Assembly: GCA_027886175.1 (NCBI GenBank) | Contig: JAJNNQ010000027.1 | Location: 3,300,001-3,364,000 of the forward strand | DNA length: 64,000 bases | Direction: 5' to 3' | Origin: Phylloscopus collybita | Taxonomy: Eukaryota; Chordata; Aves; Passeriformes; Phylloscopidae | Program-made: the position numbers and the translations under genes | In this document: one piece after another, positions 10,380-23,700 of the stretch | How the letters are laid out: each line of letters opens with the position of its first letter | How positions within the stretch are numbered: position 1 is the stretch's first letter | Notes under the pieces: model-generated | What the model saw: only the letters and a program-made list of their open reading frames with translations | The model's database searches: none | What the model was told of the DNA's origin: nothing

Positions 10380-13300
10380 TCATCCTTAAAAGCTGGAGCA
10401 AAACAAAAACAAAGCAAGAGCCCAAAAAAAAAAAACCACCCCAGTGAGCTCCAGTCCCTGTCTGGAAAAAATAAACAGCCATTATGCTCCTATTGCCAGA
10501 GCCCAGCGATGTCCTTTGTTTCAGTGAGAGCTGTGTGATTTCCCTGCTCCCAGATTCCATCTTGGCACTACACTGGTTAATGAACAAACCCCACATATTT
10601 ACAGTCTCTCAGGAGGAGCCGAGATCCAACTGACCGGCATGTGAGGATGGAGGGACAAGGTTTATGGATTCATTTGTAGTCACAGGCAAAGCTGGGAGTT
10701 AAATCAGCCTTTGCTGCTGAAGCCCAAGGCCTGAGAAGTGAGGCTGGCTGTGCTGCTTCTGCACAGGACAACAGGGTGCAAGGGCCAGTGGTGCTGCTGG
10801 GTCAGAGAACTGCTCCAGGAGACGGGCCCTGAATATTTAAAGTAAGAAAATTCGCTTTAACCTACAATTTTTGGGAGTCTTGAGCCAGGTGCCAGGTAAA
10901 GGGAATGCACTGCAGTGCAAACTGGACAATAACCTGGTTCCCAAAGAGCACTGCTGATGCTTTTGTTCTCCCAGAAGCTGTGTCCACAATAATTCCAGTT
11001 ACTTATGTGCAAATGAGAAAAGCTCTTGCCATAGAATTGACCAAAACGGGCTTTTCACCATGTCTGTTTGCCCTTCTGTTTGTTTAAAGTAGGAGTGCTG
11101 AGCAAATCAGTATTTCACTGGGATAGCCACAAGCAATGGACAGCTCGAGCCTTTCTCCTTCACCTTGGGCCAGAGCTGTTTAACTTGAGAGGGAACCACC
11201 TGCTTCATACTCAACAAATCTCAATTAAAATGTCCTGCATGCATAGATGCAGAATTCTACACTTAAAGGACTCACAAAGGAGAAAGAATTGCCTAAATCT
11301 GCTTTCCATTTTCCTTTCATTTGCACTGCTGGAGTCACTGCTAATCCATCCTTACCTCAGCAGTGACCTGGCTGGTTCTGCTGGGCAGCCAGACCCCAGT
11401 GCTCCCTGTGCCCCTCTCAGCTCACTGCTCCTGCTGGGGTTAACCAGCTGTTGAGGGTTTCTGGAACACAGAAGACACCAAATTACAAAAAAAAAAAAAA
11501 AAAAAAAAAAAACTGCAATTATTTGGAATGTATTTTACATTCATTTCATGTGTGTGTTTGGCAGTGTTGCTGGACTTGTTTTGAAGCTGAATAAAGCACA
11601 TGCAGAGTGGTCATGGATGTGTAAAAGCATCCAGATATGAGAATGGCTCTTCAAACCTAGTGAGCCAAATCTTTCTCTTCTGAAGAAGGGCTCTATAATG
11701 ATGATTTATACATTTTTACTGTGGAAAAGTAGATAAATACACAGCATTGTTTTGTAAGCCTCCTGGACAGTCCCCATAAGGGCAGATTGCAGAGTTTATC
11801 CCATACCTCAGGTTCTAAAATACTGGTTTGTTCATGTAGTCTTGCCCAAACCCCATGGGGTAATACAATGAGACATAAAAATACAAAGTCTTACAAGACT
11901 ATAGTCCCAGCTCAGGTCTCTCACAACCCCAACAAAACAAACAAGCTTCACTTTCTCTCCTGATGACTACAGCCTTCCCTGAAAAATTACAGCTTTATTA
12001 TGCATAATTCAATTTCTTCAACTGCTTTTCTTTATTGTCCCTTCTAATTATGCACACATATACTTGTTATTTATTGCAATACATAAATTATGCCCCAAGC
12101 ATAGCACAGAACTACAAACACACTTCTTATGTAAGAATAATGGAAAAATCAGTCAGGCCAATCAGGGATTTATTTACTCCCCTGTCCCATTTGTAGATGT
12201 TTGTACAGATTCAGAAACCACATCTGAATTCTGTCTGAATTCTCCCTTTGGTCATTAATTACCTGCATTCTGTAATGTATCACACCAACCTTAAATGGGT
12301 TGGTTTTTTTTTTCTGAAAAACAAGGCCAGATGCACAGAAGTTTTTCTGCTTCTGACAGCCTAACAATGACAACACAGTAACTCAATTTGTAGCCTTTTT
12401 TTGGCTGAGAGAGGCTCAGGTCAGCCGTGTTTGATGTGCCACATGCATTACTTTTAAACTCTGGTCATGATTCAGGACTGCAGTCCAAATTCAGACTTTA
12501 AATGACACACCACAGGATCCTTGTTCTCCACAAAGCTACAGAGGGAGCTTGGGCAATGAGATCTTATCTTTAGACTTCAAAGGTATTGTCTGAAATGAGT
12601 CCCTGTGGATAAACCCCTTCAGGGCAGGACACCAGGGCCTTCCTGAGCACACACTGACTGTGCTGACCACTCACTCTTCCCTACAAGAACATCTGCATAC
12701 AACAAAACTAAGCCAAAAATGTCAGGTTTTTTCCAGCACATATTGAACCACCTATGGAATATAATTAATCTCAAGGGTACATTTCCTCTGCAAGGTGTCA
12801 GGATAGCACAGAGTCCAGAGGCATTTGTGTCCAGTGAAGAATGCAATGCCTGCAGGTCTCCCTTCTCCCCAGAGGAAAGAGACTTGAGAGGCCCCTGTAA
12901 TGGATGTTTATTTGTCTGTGGTATCAATTTATTAATTTGTTCCACATTAATCATTAATCAGCATCTGGTGCTCAGACAGTACAAAGGGTCACACAATCAG
13001 CCATGCAGCATCACCCACAGATGCTAAAACACCAAACAGGCAGTGGAAGGACTTTAATTTCATAAAGTAAATACCAACACTGCTTTGCAGTCCTTGGATA
13101 AGCCCAGCCATGGAAGCTCTCCTAACCAGGCCAGGGAGTGCTCCCCTCATGTCCCTGAGGTCACAATTTGGCTAAACATATGCAGAACATGCTTGGCTCC
13201 TTACACATGTGCATATCAAATCCACATTCAGCAGCAAGGGAACAGAAGACAATATATGGTAAAATACTGGAGCTGCACTTCAAAGATCAGGATGCAATTC

Positions 13301-16300
13301 CCCGGACTCCCAGGGTGACTTTGGCCACAACAGTCACCTCCCCTGCTTCAGCTCCCATCTGTAAAAAGCAAAATAACCATCCCTCATTTTTACTTCATCC
13401 ATCTTTGCAATTTAAACTCGGAGTTCTTTGTAGTGGTGTCTCTTTCTCAAAATACATCCAGCTCCCAGTACACAATGTCCTCCTCAGAACAGCCTTATGG
13501 AAATGCATCCAAAAACTAAAATAAAAAGAACCATATAAAACATCCACTGATGAGATAAGACCACCAGCACAACAATGCAGTGAACAGCTGTAATCTGTGG
13601 GAGGATTATTTCTCTTTGCCATAAATGCCATCTATTTTTCAAGACAAGCTCTTCCCTTTCATAGAACAGGGAACTCAGTATCTGCAGACAACTTCCATTC
13701 CCACCAGTGTGGTTTTTAAAGGCTAACAGTAGTTTGTGACATTAATTAGAAGATGTCACATCTTAATGACAAGTATTAGTACTAGTCTGCTTGATTAACA
13801 TAATTTATTTCTTCATTGGGTGTTTTATTCCAGATGAGCTGCTTTTCATCCATCCATATTTGCTGGGGGAAGAAATGCATCCTGACATGCAATGTTAATG
13901 TGCCCTCTGTGCTGACCTCTTATCTCTTAACTTTTCATTCTCTCCCTCCCAACCCCGTTCTCTGCAGTGCCTGAAATGAGCTGCAGCAGCAGCTCTTGGT
14001 CAAGACTCTCACACATTGGACCCCTGCCAAGGCTTTTGGGGTGTTTAGCACTGACTAAAGGTCTATTCCTATGACACACACATTTAAATTTAGCACTAAA
14101 CTGGTGGGGGAAAAAAAGAGAAAAATATGTAAAATGCCACTTTCTGACAAGCAGAAAATTAGAATTCATTCCCCTGAGAATTAAATGGACTTTTCTGCTT
14201 CCAGTCACTAACTATGACAAGGTTAACATTTTTCAGTCTAATGACTAAGGACATTAAGTGTGCGTGTGAATAAGAAATAAAATTACTGGAGGGTATTAGT
14301 GAAGTGTGTGACAACAGCCCGAGCTGACAACAGAACTCTGAGGCTGCAGATTGTGGCCAACACTGATCCTCTGCCGTGGAGAACCAATGGATACCAGAAC
14401 ATGGAGAGCATCCTTCTGCCCTTACTGCTGTAACAACATCAAAACCACAGCAAGATCCACGTCTGGGTGGGGGGAGAGCTCATCTCAAAGGGCATCCAGC
14501 ACCTTCCCAGTATCCCAGGCAGGGACACCACGTCTATCAGAGGCCACAAACCCCCAATGATATTCCAAAAAAGAAAAAAATCCCAAGTGCATCTCTTACT
14601 TTCCCAAGGATTCTTTCACCACACCTGATTTAATTCTGATATGACACGAGGATTAGGGTAGGAGATGAAGTCATTATTTGCGACTTGCCTTAGCTTCTGT
14701 CCTTCCCACTTCAGTTTTCCCTGTAGCTCCTCACTGTCTTACTCAGCTGTGGCAAACTGAAGCTGTGGCTTGCAGACAATAAAGGATTTCATGGGATGCA
14801 GCACGGAGGGTTCAAAGGAAAAGAGAAGTCTCTGTGTTATTGATATGCCCTTAGTGATAGGCATTAAGACACTGGAAATTTTAATTACTGGGAATCTTTC
14901 AGGACATAGGTAAAACTGGGACACTAAGAGGTAAGATAGGAAAATTATATTTTAAATATCTTGGTTTTTTTGGTGAAAAATAAGTGTAAAAATGATATTT
15001 AGAGATATAGGTCAAGTTGGAGAAAGCCCTTCTAAACAGGGACAATTAATATGGATTTTATCAGAACAATAAAAGCTGCGAGGACATCGACAGAATTCAA
15101 CACAGAGCTCTCCTTTTATTGCTTCTGCCTTTGATTTGGTTTCAAAAGCTGCTTGGCCACAACTGAGAAAAAACCAAAGCTTACAATTTAGGGGATAAAT
15201 GAAACATTTAAAAAATTAAAATAGACATTAGGACTAAAAAAAAAAGGAAAGAAAACCAGAAGAAAACAAGTATTTTCAAAACCACAGAATCTACCTCTAA
15301 ATTAGCCAACTGGAAGGATTCACCCATTTCTCTTTGCTTTCCTGTGGCTGTCAGGGTGCTCAGCAGTCCAAAACAATGCATTTTTTAATTTTTCTAGTCT
15401 GAAATCAGAGTGCTGAACTATTAGGCAGCTCAGTAACAGATATGTTTGCTGTAACATCAAAAACTGGATTCTCCTCTCTTCATGTACAAAACCACCAGAC
15501 ACATCTCAGCCTCTGAAAGGTTTGTGCCTTGCCAAAGCAGAGAGGGTTCCTGCATGTTTGACACCAATGACAAGTGCTGCACCTGCTCTGATCCACATTC
15601 CACAGCACTCTCACCCTGACTGCACTCTGATTACTTTTGGTCCCTGGCCTCATTACCTCAACGCTTCCCTACAATAAACTGCATAAGCCACTTACCTGCC
15701 TGTAATCCTGATAAATCCAAATCATTTAGAATGAGTTTGTTTTGTTCCTCTGCCCCTCCAACTTCCTCAGCCTTATTTTATGTCATCAGCATATTTCAGG
15801 CACTTTTGAAATTACATTCTGCTCGAGGTCACTGCACTCATTTTAATTCCAACCCCCCCACCCAGCACATCAGTGCTTTAACTCCCTTCTGATTTATTTA
15901 TACTGTTTATTATCAGAGCCCAATTCAATCAATAAAAGCTGGAATTCAAACACATACCCACATTTGAATTATGCATACAAACACTCATCAGGGGACAGAA
16001 GACAACTGCTATGGTCTAGATCATTCCTCTAACATATGGCAGCTCATAGGTAAGGGGGCTCACAGCCAGGAATTTTTATACCTTGACTTCTGCTTGACCC
16101 CAGTGGTTGTTTGGCTACTGGAAACCAAATGAATTGAAATAGCATCAGAAATTCCACGGACAAGGCTTGGCCAAGGGATCTCTGCATTTCTTATCCCAAG
16201 CCACTAGAACCATATTTATGGGCTTTCTGAGCTGACAGTTCCTTTATTAGCTCCTGTACACACAGGAATTCCAGAAAAACACCAGCAACCCACACCAGAC

Positions 16301-17820
16301 AGTCATGTCAAGCAAATGCTGCAGACAGAACAATGTACAGGGAGCTGGAACTTAAAGGGAAACCAAAGCACAAACCTCAATTGCAGCCTGGCTTAGGCAT
16401 CAAACCAACCTAAACAGGCTGCTGGAAGCAGAGTAGGAAATTAATAACTTTTGGCTCCCCTCTGCAAACCACCACCCTCCCTAAACCTTACTGGTCAGCA
16501 GATGCTCAGGCACAGCTCACTGCTGGCTTCTGCTTGCCTTTGAACACAGCTGGTGGTTACAACCCAACAACACTGCAAATTCAGAAAATGAAGGCAGAGA
16601 AAGCGTGGGGACGTGGGTTCTGCTACAGTTGTGCTGCAGACAGGCTACCTTTGGAACTGTGTGCTCCAGTTCATCTGCAGCTCCATTTCTCTCAGCCCTT
16701 TGCCACCTCCTCGCTCTCCTTCCCTCTCCACCCTCTCTCTCCCATGCCATCCCTCATAAGCAACCATCCTCCCTGCTAATCACTCTTCTGAAAAAGCTGT
16801 TTCTATTTTTCCTTACTGCTCCAAGCTCTTGTGCCACAGCAGAGCTGTCCTGGTTTGCAGCACATGGCCTGAGTGCTGGGGACTAAATCCCAGGCCCTCT
16901 GCCCCTCCTCATCAATTTGTGACAGTGACCAAATTCCCTCCTGAATCTTCTCTGGCCTAGAGTTATGTGAATTCCAGGAGTCTCTTTGAAATCCTGTTTT
17001 AATATTTCACAATTTACGCAGAGAGTATTTTGGCTTTTCTATCAATACATTTCTGCTTGGTAACTCCCAGTTTGAATGCTGATTGTGTTTTGCATAAATT
17101 AACTAAATTGCAGCCCTTCTGTTTCATCGGTACTTTTTGTCTGCTTCCATCAGGAACAATGTCAGGGAGATTGCAAGCTGACTACAATTCTCTTTCCTAA
17201 GCAAGAGGAAAACATGTAAAAGCCCAATCAGCACCAGTTTCCTGATGTCTGTTGGGCTTTATAAGCTGTATTGTACTCTGGCATTTAACAATTTCTGTTC
17301 ATTTGGTTCACTTTCAAGAAGGGAATGTAACAATTGCCACAGTGTTCTGAGCCTCTGCTGTCTATTGATAAATATGGAACAGGTGTAACAACAGCTTTCT
17401 CCTTAAAAATTCTCTGAGCTAAAAAGTTGTTTGTGCAATGCCAAAGCAAGGACAGGTCTCTGCTCCCAAGTTCCAACACTCAGCTTCCATAGGGAGATGT
17501 GCAGCAGACTGGATTTCACAGGTAAGACAAGACTAACCATGGTGTGAAGCTGCCAAGAAGACAGAACTCTGCTCAGGTGCTGCCTGAGCCTGGAAGGAGG
17601 CTTCCCTTTAAGTTCCATATCCCCACAGGCAGGGGAAGGTCCAGCAATTGATGGCACATTTTAAAGGTTCTTTTACTACACAGCATGAAGAATGCCACAT
17701 TCAGCCCTGGCCTGACAGCCAACAGTGTTTGCACCTGGGACAGGCTTCATGAACCAAGAAATGCACTCACATCTCACCCAGGACAAAAATCAGTTACCAC
17801 AAGTTGGTTTATAAAACAGT
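10380..17820. other. Intergenic sequence between CIMIP1 and PPP4R1L
   Basis: No supported exon found on either strand. Contains a long A run (11488-11512) and ordinary unique sequence. The stretch 12-17 kb has only short spurious frames. Confidence 0.5.
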
Positions 17821-17827
17821 CACAGGA

Positions 17828-20756
17828 TTTATTGAGATAAATACAAATAGAAAGTTACATAGATTCTTTATTCTGACAAATGAATGACACTTCCAGAGTG
17901 TCCCCACTTGACTGGGCTCTAAACACCACCGTGTACTGCCACAGCTGCCACGTGCTCATCCCACCAGGGCCACCAGTGAGGCTCAAACCTAAGCAACATG
18001 ACCAACATGCTTTGGGTTACAAGTGCTGGATCATTCCCTACAGCATCCCAGCAATATTGCACCAACTACTGTTACTGTCATGTTCCTTAGCTAGAAATGC
18101 TGAGAAGTGATATCCCTACTGCTGCTGTGAAAGTGGATGGACTACCTAACTTTGCTCCACCTGGCTTTTTAAATACATATTTTTTGCATAATTTAAACAA
18201 CCCAGAGAACTGCACGTGAACACACTCACTGCATACATTTGTCTAGGACAAGACGTAAAGTGCGGCCTTTAGTCATGCTGAAATCGTTTCTAGCTTCAAA
18301 CTAAACCAAAGAGACCAACTGGCAGAGGGTAAATCTGCCATTGTCTACAAAAACCTGCACATTGTCTACAAGAACCCACCCCAGAACTCTGCTGGCCCCC
18401 ATGAGGACATGCAGCTGTGGAGCTGTAACAGGAGGTTTTAAATGCTCAACTGAAATCGCCTCATTCAAAACCCACCTCAATTTGGGAGCCAGAGAGGTAC
18501 CAAAATATTGTTTAAAAACAAAGGACTTTGTTCAGCCTTTTAGTGAACTCTTATAGCTGGTGGCTTACCACATCTCTTAGTTAAAAACTCCTACTGAACA
18601 CTAACCAAACATGCTGAAACCTACAGAAGCTTGTGTTTCCCAGTGGATTATTGCAAGTCAAGGTAACTATTGAAGGTAATCTGACAAACAGCAACCTGGG
18701 TTGGGTTAACGTTCAAGGTATTTAATTTATATACACTATGTTTCAAACATACTTACATATACACACACTTGAAAAAATCTGTTCAGTGTTGAGGAATTTA
18801 ATGAACTGATAATAAAAAACAGAAGTGAAACCTTGTCAGAAAGGCCTTAGAAAATCTGAACTGTTAGAAAATATCAGTATAATGCCAGCATTAGAAAAAG
18901 ATATTAGAACTAGAAAAAATTAACTTGAGGGGTCTTCTTGTTAAGAAATTGCAATCATAAAAAGTCTGTACTGAAGAAGCATTTGTTTTAAATTATAAAA
19001 AAAACTGTAAAAAATTAAATGTAGAATGTTGCAGAGTTTACACTGTTTACTGCAATAGCAGTGGTATATTTCTGCCTGCAGCTTCCAAAAGAGCATTTTG
19101 TGATCTTACAAGGAAACAATTTATTACAAATACTGTACATATTATAATACATGACTGGTTAACTCATACAAAAGTGAGCCCTCCCAAAATACCAGCTGAG
19201 GAACCTGCTCACTGTATTGCAGACAAGCCACATTCAAACAAAACCAGAACTGGTATTTCTGTGAAAACCTTCCCCCATGTGAACTACTTAGTGTGGAACA
19301 TGAAATAAGGACATGTATTTACACAGGTCTGTGGAGAAAGGACTCTGCTCTCAGAAAGAAAGTTACTGTTATCACATGAAACCATTTCTTTAGTGTTTGA
19401 GCAGGACAAAGTTTCAATCCACAATAAATAAAGATACTATTTTTTTTTTCCAGGACCCACATTATTGCAGATTTGGGATCCAAGAGAAGACAGGGTCCAG
19501 CAGAAGTAGAAGCTTTATAATTTTTCTGAGGCTACTCAATTTGACTAACACAATTCTGCTCCTTCTTCCCAGCCCCTGTTCCAACAGACAGGAGACATCC
19601 CACTTCACCTTACCTGTCTCCCTTGGTGTTTGCCCCAGACCTTGCCCTACAACCCACAAAGGTTGCAGAGCAAACTGAGACACCACCCTTCCCCAGAACT
19701 TCTCTGCACTGGGGTTTTGCAGAATTTAGAGCTCCTTTGTTTCTTAGGAAAAGCTATATGTGGTTTAACCACTGGGCAGGTTAAAAGGTGTTTGTTAAAT
19801 GAGGTGTGCATGTCAAACAAAGACTCAAGCCTGTAACTCCCTGGAATACCCTTGTGCAGCCCCAGCTCCTGCTGCACTGAACTGAATCTCTCAATTCAAG
19901 TGACCTTGGCTGGGGCAGAAGGAGGAATTTTCCATTTAGGAAACCTCCAGTCTACCTGCTCCTGGGAGAGGCAGCAGCAACAAAACCTGACCTGTGAACA
20001 CCTGTAAGGGCAGTCAGAAATGTTGCTATTAGGACCTGTTAACACTGTAAGGGTATAGCTCAGAAGGAACAAATTAATAGCAACCTCTCAATATACAAAG
20101 AAACTTCAGCTCTCTGTGCTTTGAAAAACATCACACATAACAATGATCCATGCTTAATTCTAGTAGTGTAGCTACTTTAAAAAATGAAATGATTTTTGAG
20201 CTTTTCCCACTGATACAGAATTAGAGTTCTTCATAATTTTTTGTTACAATTCAAAACTATTCACATATATACACTTTTTTTTTTTCAAATAAATGCAATA
20301 GGTGGAACAGTACAAAGATTATAATAAAAGTGAGGAAAGAATGGCTTCAGGGAAGTTCACTATAATCAGGTTTTAAGATTTAGAAACCTTTTTAAGCTTA
20401 TAGCAAACTTGTACTAACGGAAATACTTTGTTAAAAAATGAAATGTAAATTCCAATTATGCTGAAACACTGAGTGTGATGTAAGACTCTACAGACAATAC
20501 TGAAGTGCAGATGAGGTCAGAGTTACCACCTCCATTTACAAAGGGAAAACCAAAAGGAAGGAATTACTCACAGGAATCAAACACACCGCTGTAGATGAAA
20601 CAAGGTCACGAAGAAATGAAGACTAACATTTCTCAACACCACCTTTCCTGCTCAAATAGGTGACAAAACCCACCTTATCTGTCCTCATTACTCACACTAA
20701 CAGAAACAAGGTGAAAAAACCATCCTGCTGTTCAGCCTTCACTGCAGAACAACCCC
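17828..20756 (-). other. PPP4R1L: Probable 3' UTR of PPP4R1L
   Basis: Sequence after the TAA (20759-20757) is AT-rich and has no coding signal. Minus-strand AATAAA signals lie at 19125-19120 and, farther down, at 17873-17868 and 17833-17828. The true cleavage site cannot be chosen from sequence; the span given is the longest reasonable UTR. Confidence 0.45.
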
Positions 20757-23700
20757 TTAGTTTTGTTTTTCAATGGTGATATTATCCATGTTATCCTGTT
20801 TCAGTTTTATGGTGGCAAAGAAGGACACATCTTGATCTCTGTCAGACTGCAGGGCTAGAATGGTCTCTTCTGCAGCTTCTAGGTGAGGATTGCCAACACT
20901 TTTAAAATAAGCTGGAATAAAAGGAGAAAAAAGACAATTTTAATCAAATCCAAAGGAATAAAAGAGCATAAGTAGTGCAAAAATACAGAGAATGCCAAAA
21001 CCATCTGGGGCAGCTTATCCAGTTTAGTTTCCTTAGAAAAACTACTGGAATTACAATTTTTATATTTAAAACTATATATTAAAACTACTGGAAATTAAGG
21101 AAGCTGACAGAGAAAAAGATGCTGCTTCTGATTCATCTTTTTAGGTACTTAAACACTTCTCAGATAAACTCTTTTTTTGAGCCCTAAATAGAAATGTATC
21201 AATGAGCAACGGAAAGCTCAGGAAGCTGCTACCATACAATGCATTCCAAAACCTTCTCCATACTTTATTCTGAAAAAAAGTAGGTGATTTCTGTGCTTCT
21301 TCCTCTGCATAACCAGAGGGCAGCACTCAAACGACATTTGGGATGCACCAGAGTGCCCCAGCTCGCTGTTCCAGAGCAAGGCCGGAGCCCGAAGGCGGAG
21401 CGGCCTCGGGCGCGGTTCGCGGGGCCGCACTGCCCCCGTGTGGCCGCGCTCCGCACCTGCAGGGCCGGCCAAGGCGGCCCCAGCCCCGCGGGGATGAGCA
21501 GCCCCCGCTGTTCCAAGGTTCCAAAGCCACTCGAGTACTCTCAAATCTCAATTGCAGTCCTAGATTATTACACTGCGTTATTCTGTTTCACAGCCTTGCA
21601 CCGGCTGAGGTACAAGAGCTGTGCTGGCAGAGGAGGGCCGGTGTTCCCGAGGTGCTGGATCTCTCCAAGGAAATAAGGACCACACCTTTCTCCAGCAATG
21701 TCTGCCTGAGAGCCTTGGCCAGCAGGACCCTGACGTTTGGCACTGGATCTGATGCAAGGCTTAGGAGGCTGGGGAGTAAGTGCTCAACAAACTGGTCCAC
21801 AGGCATGCACTCCTCTTCTACTACAGCCTAGGAGACAAACACACAACAGAAAAAGCAAGATTTATGTTAAAATATGCTATTTGCCATTCCTTTCATTTCT
21901 TTCCACGTTGTCCTTAATTTGGCCTGTTAAAAAAGATCTGAATGAGAACACCCCACCCTCTATCTCACCAGTTTGAATTTCAGCCAAAGATGGGCCAGGA
22001 AGAGCAGATGAATTTCTTTCAAGAATGTTTCAGGAAACACTGCTCTCTTGCTTGTCATCACCACTTCCCTTTTAACCTTCAACCCTTGCTCCTCACTGCG
22101 ACCCAAGTAAGCATTTTTGGTTTGGAAAGGGTGAGTGGTGGCAATAAAGAGGGAAACAGTTCCTGGCATCCAGCACCCATTGGTGGTGTGAAGAGCTCTT
22201 GTGATCCTTTAGCCTAGCATGGCCGAGGATTTCACAAATGCATCTCTCTTTGGGACTTAATTCTTGGCTTTGCCACTGGGATACCAAATAGTCCAAGGAT
22301 CAGCTGTGGCAGCTGGAAGCACAGAGCCAGACAGGGATACAGCCTGGGCTGGGACAGTCAGATGCCAGCACTGAGACCACACTGACTGAATAAACCAAAA
22401 AGGACCAAAAAAATTGTGAGTGCAAATTTCAGTTTTGCCCACATTGCTGCAAAGCCCCAAATTTCCTGTACACAGAGAAACAGAGAGAGCATTCCAACCT
22501 GACAAATGAAGGCAAAGGCTTGTCTCCCAACCCACTTGGAGCAGTGGCGAAACCGAACTACGAGCTCATTGATGAAATTTAATCCAAGGGCATTGGCACT
22601 GTTGGCATAAAACTTCTGTAGTATTGCTACAACCTGTGAGACAAAGGAATGGGAAAAGGAGGGGAACAAAAAGAAGAAATGAAACTTCAGCTGCAGCCCT
22701 TAAGACTTAAAAAGATCATTTAATTTGAATTCTATGATGGACACTGTATTCAATGTAGTCAACTGTGCTTGTAAGCTTCGTAACAAATTAAATCAGCTTT
22801 GAGGAAAGATCAGTAGTTGGTTGTTCTGTGTTTTGTTGTGGTTTTTCAATTTTTCCCCAGAACTGAGGGAAGGTTTTCCAAATCCCATATACTGGCTTTC
22901 ATTCACTTCAAAGGATTTCTCATTCACATACAACCACAGTGAAAAATTTCAATACCTGTGGCAGTCTGACAACTCAAAATATTTTATAAACTTTCTAGTT
23001 CACTTTTTTCCATATTGATTCCTGTGATTATCAAAACATCCCTATTCACCCTACTTGTCTGAAAAACCAGTGATTTCAAGTAGCCTCTCCAGGATCATTT
23101 TCCTGCTCTCCTGCCAGGAAGTGAACTAAACCCCCTACCAGTTTGAAGGAGATCCACCGAACTTCTGAAACTTTATCGGAGCACAGAGTCAGTGCAATGT
23201 GCCTTAAGTAGTCATAGACATCATTGGGGTTGTAGAGCTCCAGGATCAGGATCAGCTGCCTGCAACACAAAGGAAATCATTAACTGTACCAAGTGCAGCA
23301 CCAGCCTGCTGCCATTCCCCAGCTCTTACAGGTGGGGAAGGATCACCAAAGCCCCAGGGTTACTACAGAGCCCTTGTGCAGTTTGTTCTTCACTTGTCAG
23401 AGCGTTTAATCCATCAGGGAGGCCAAGAGAAACTGTGATCCAAACTGCATGTATCAGTGTATCAACATTACCCAAAAGAATAACCAAAAGCTACAAACAG
23501 AAGCATGAGAAGCTTTTTTCAGCTTCAAACCAATACCCTGTACATTCTTGCAAAGCAAAAGCAAAGCAAAGCAAAGCCTGAGTATTTACCTCAATGTAGA
23601 AATCTACATTTCAGAAAGTAATTCCTATGTCAGAACCACACAGAACTCACTCCAGCCACAGAACCAGCAGCCACACAGAACCCAGGTAGTGGCAGCTCCC

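Noticed and set aside
21284..21831. Overlapping frames of 108-162 codons in PPP4R1L intron 19
   Set aside because: Produced by the intronic CpG island; part overlaps the opposite strand of real exon 19 (21686-21827).
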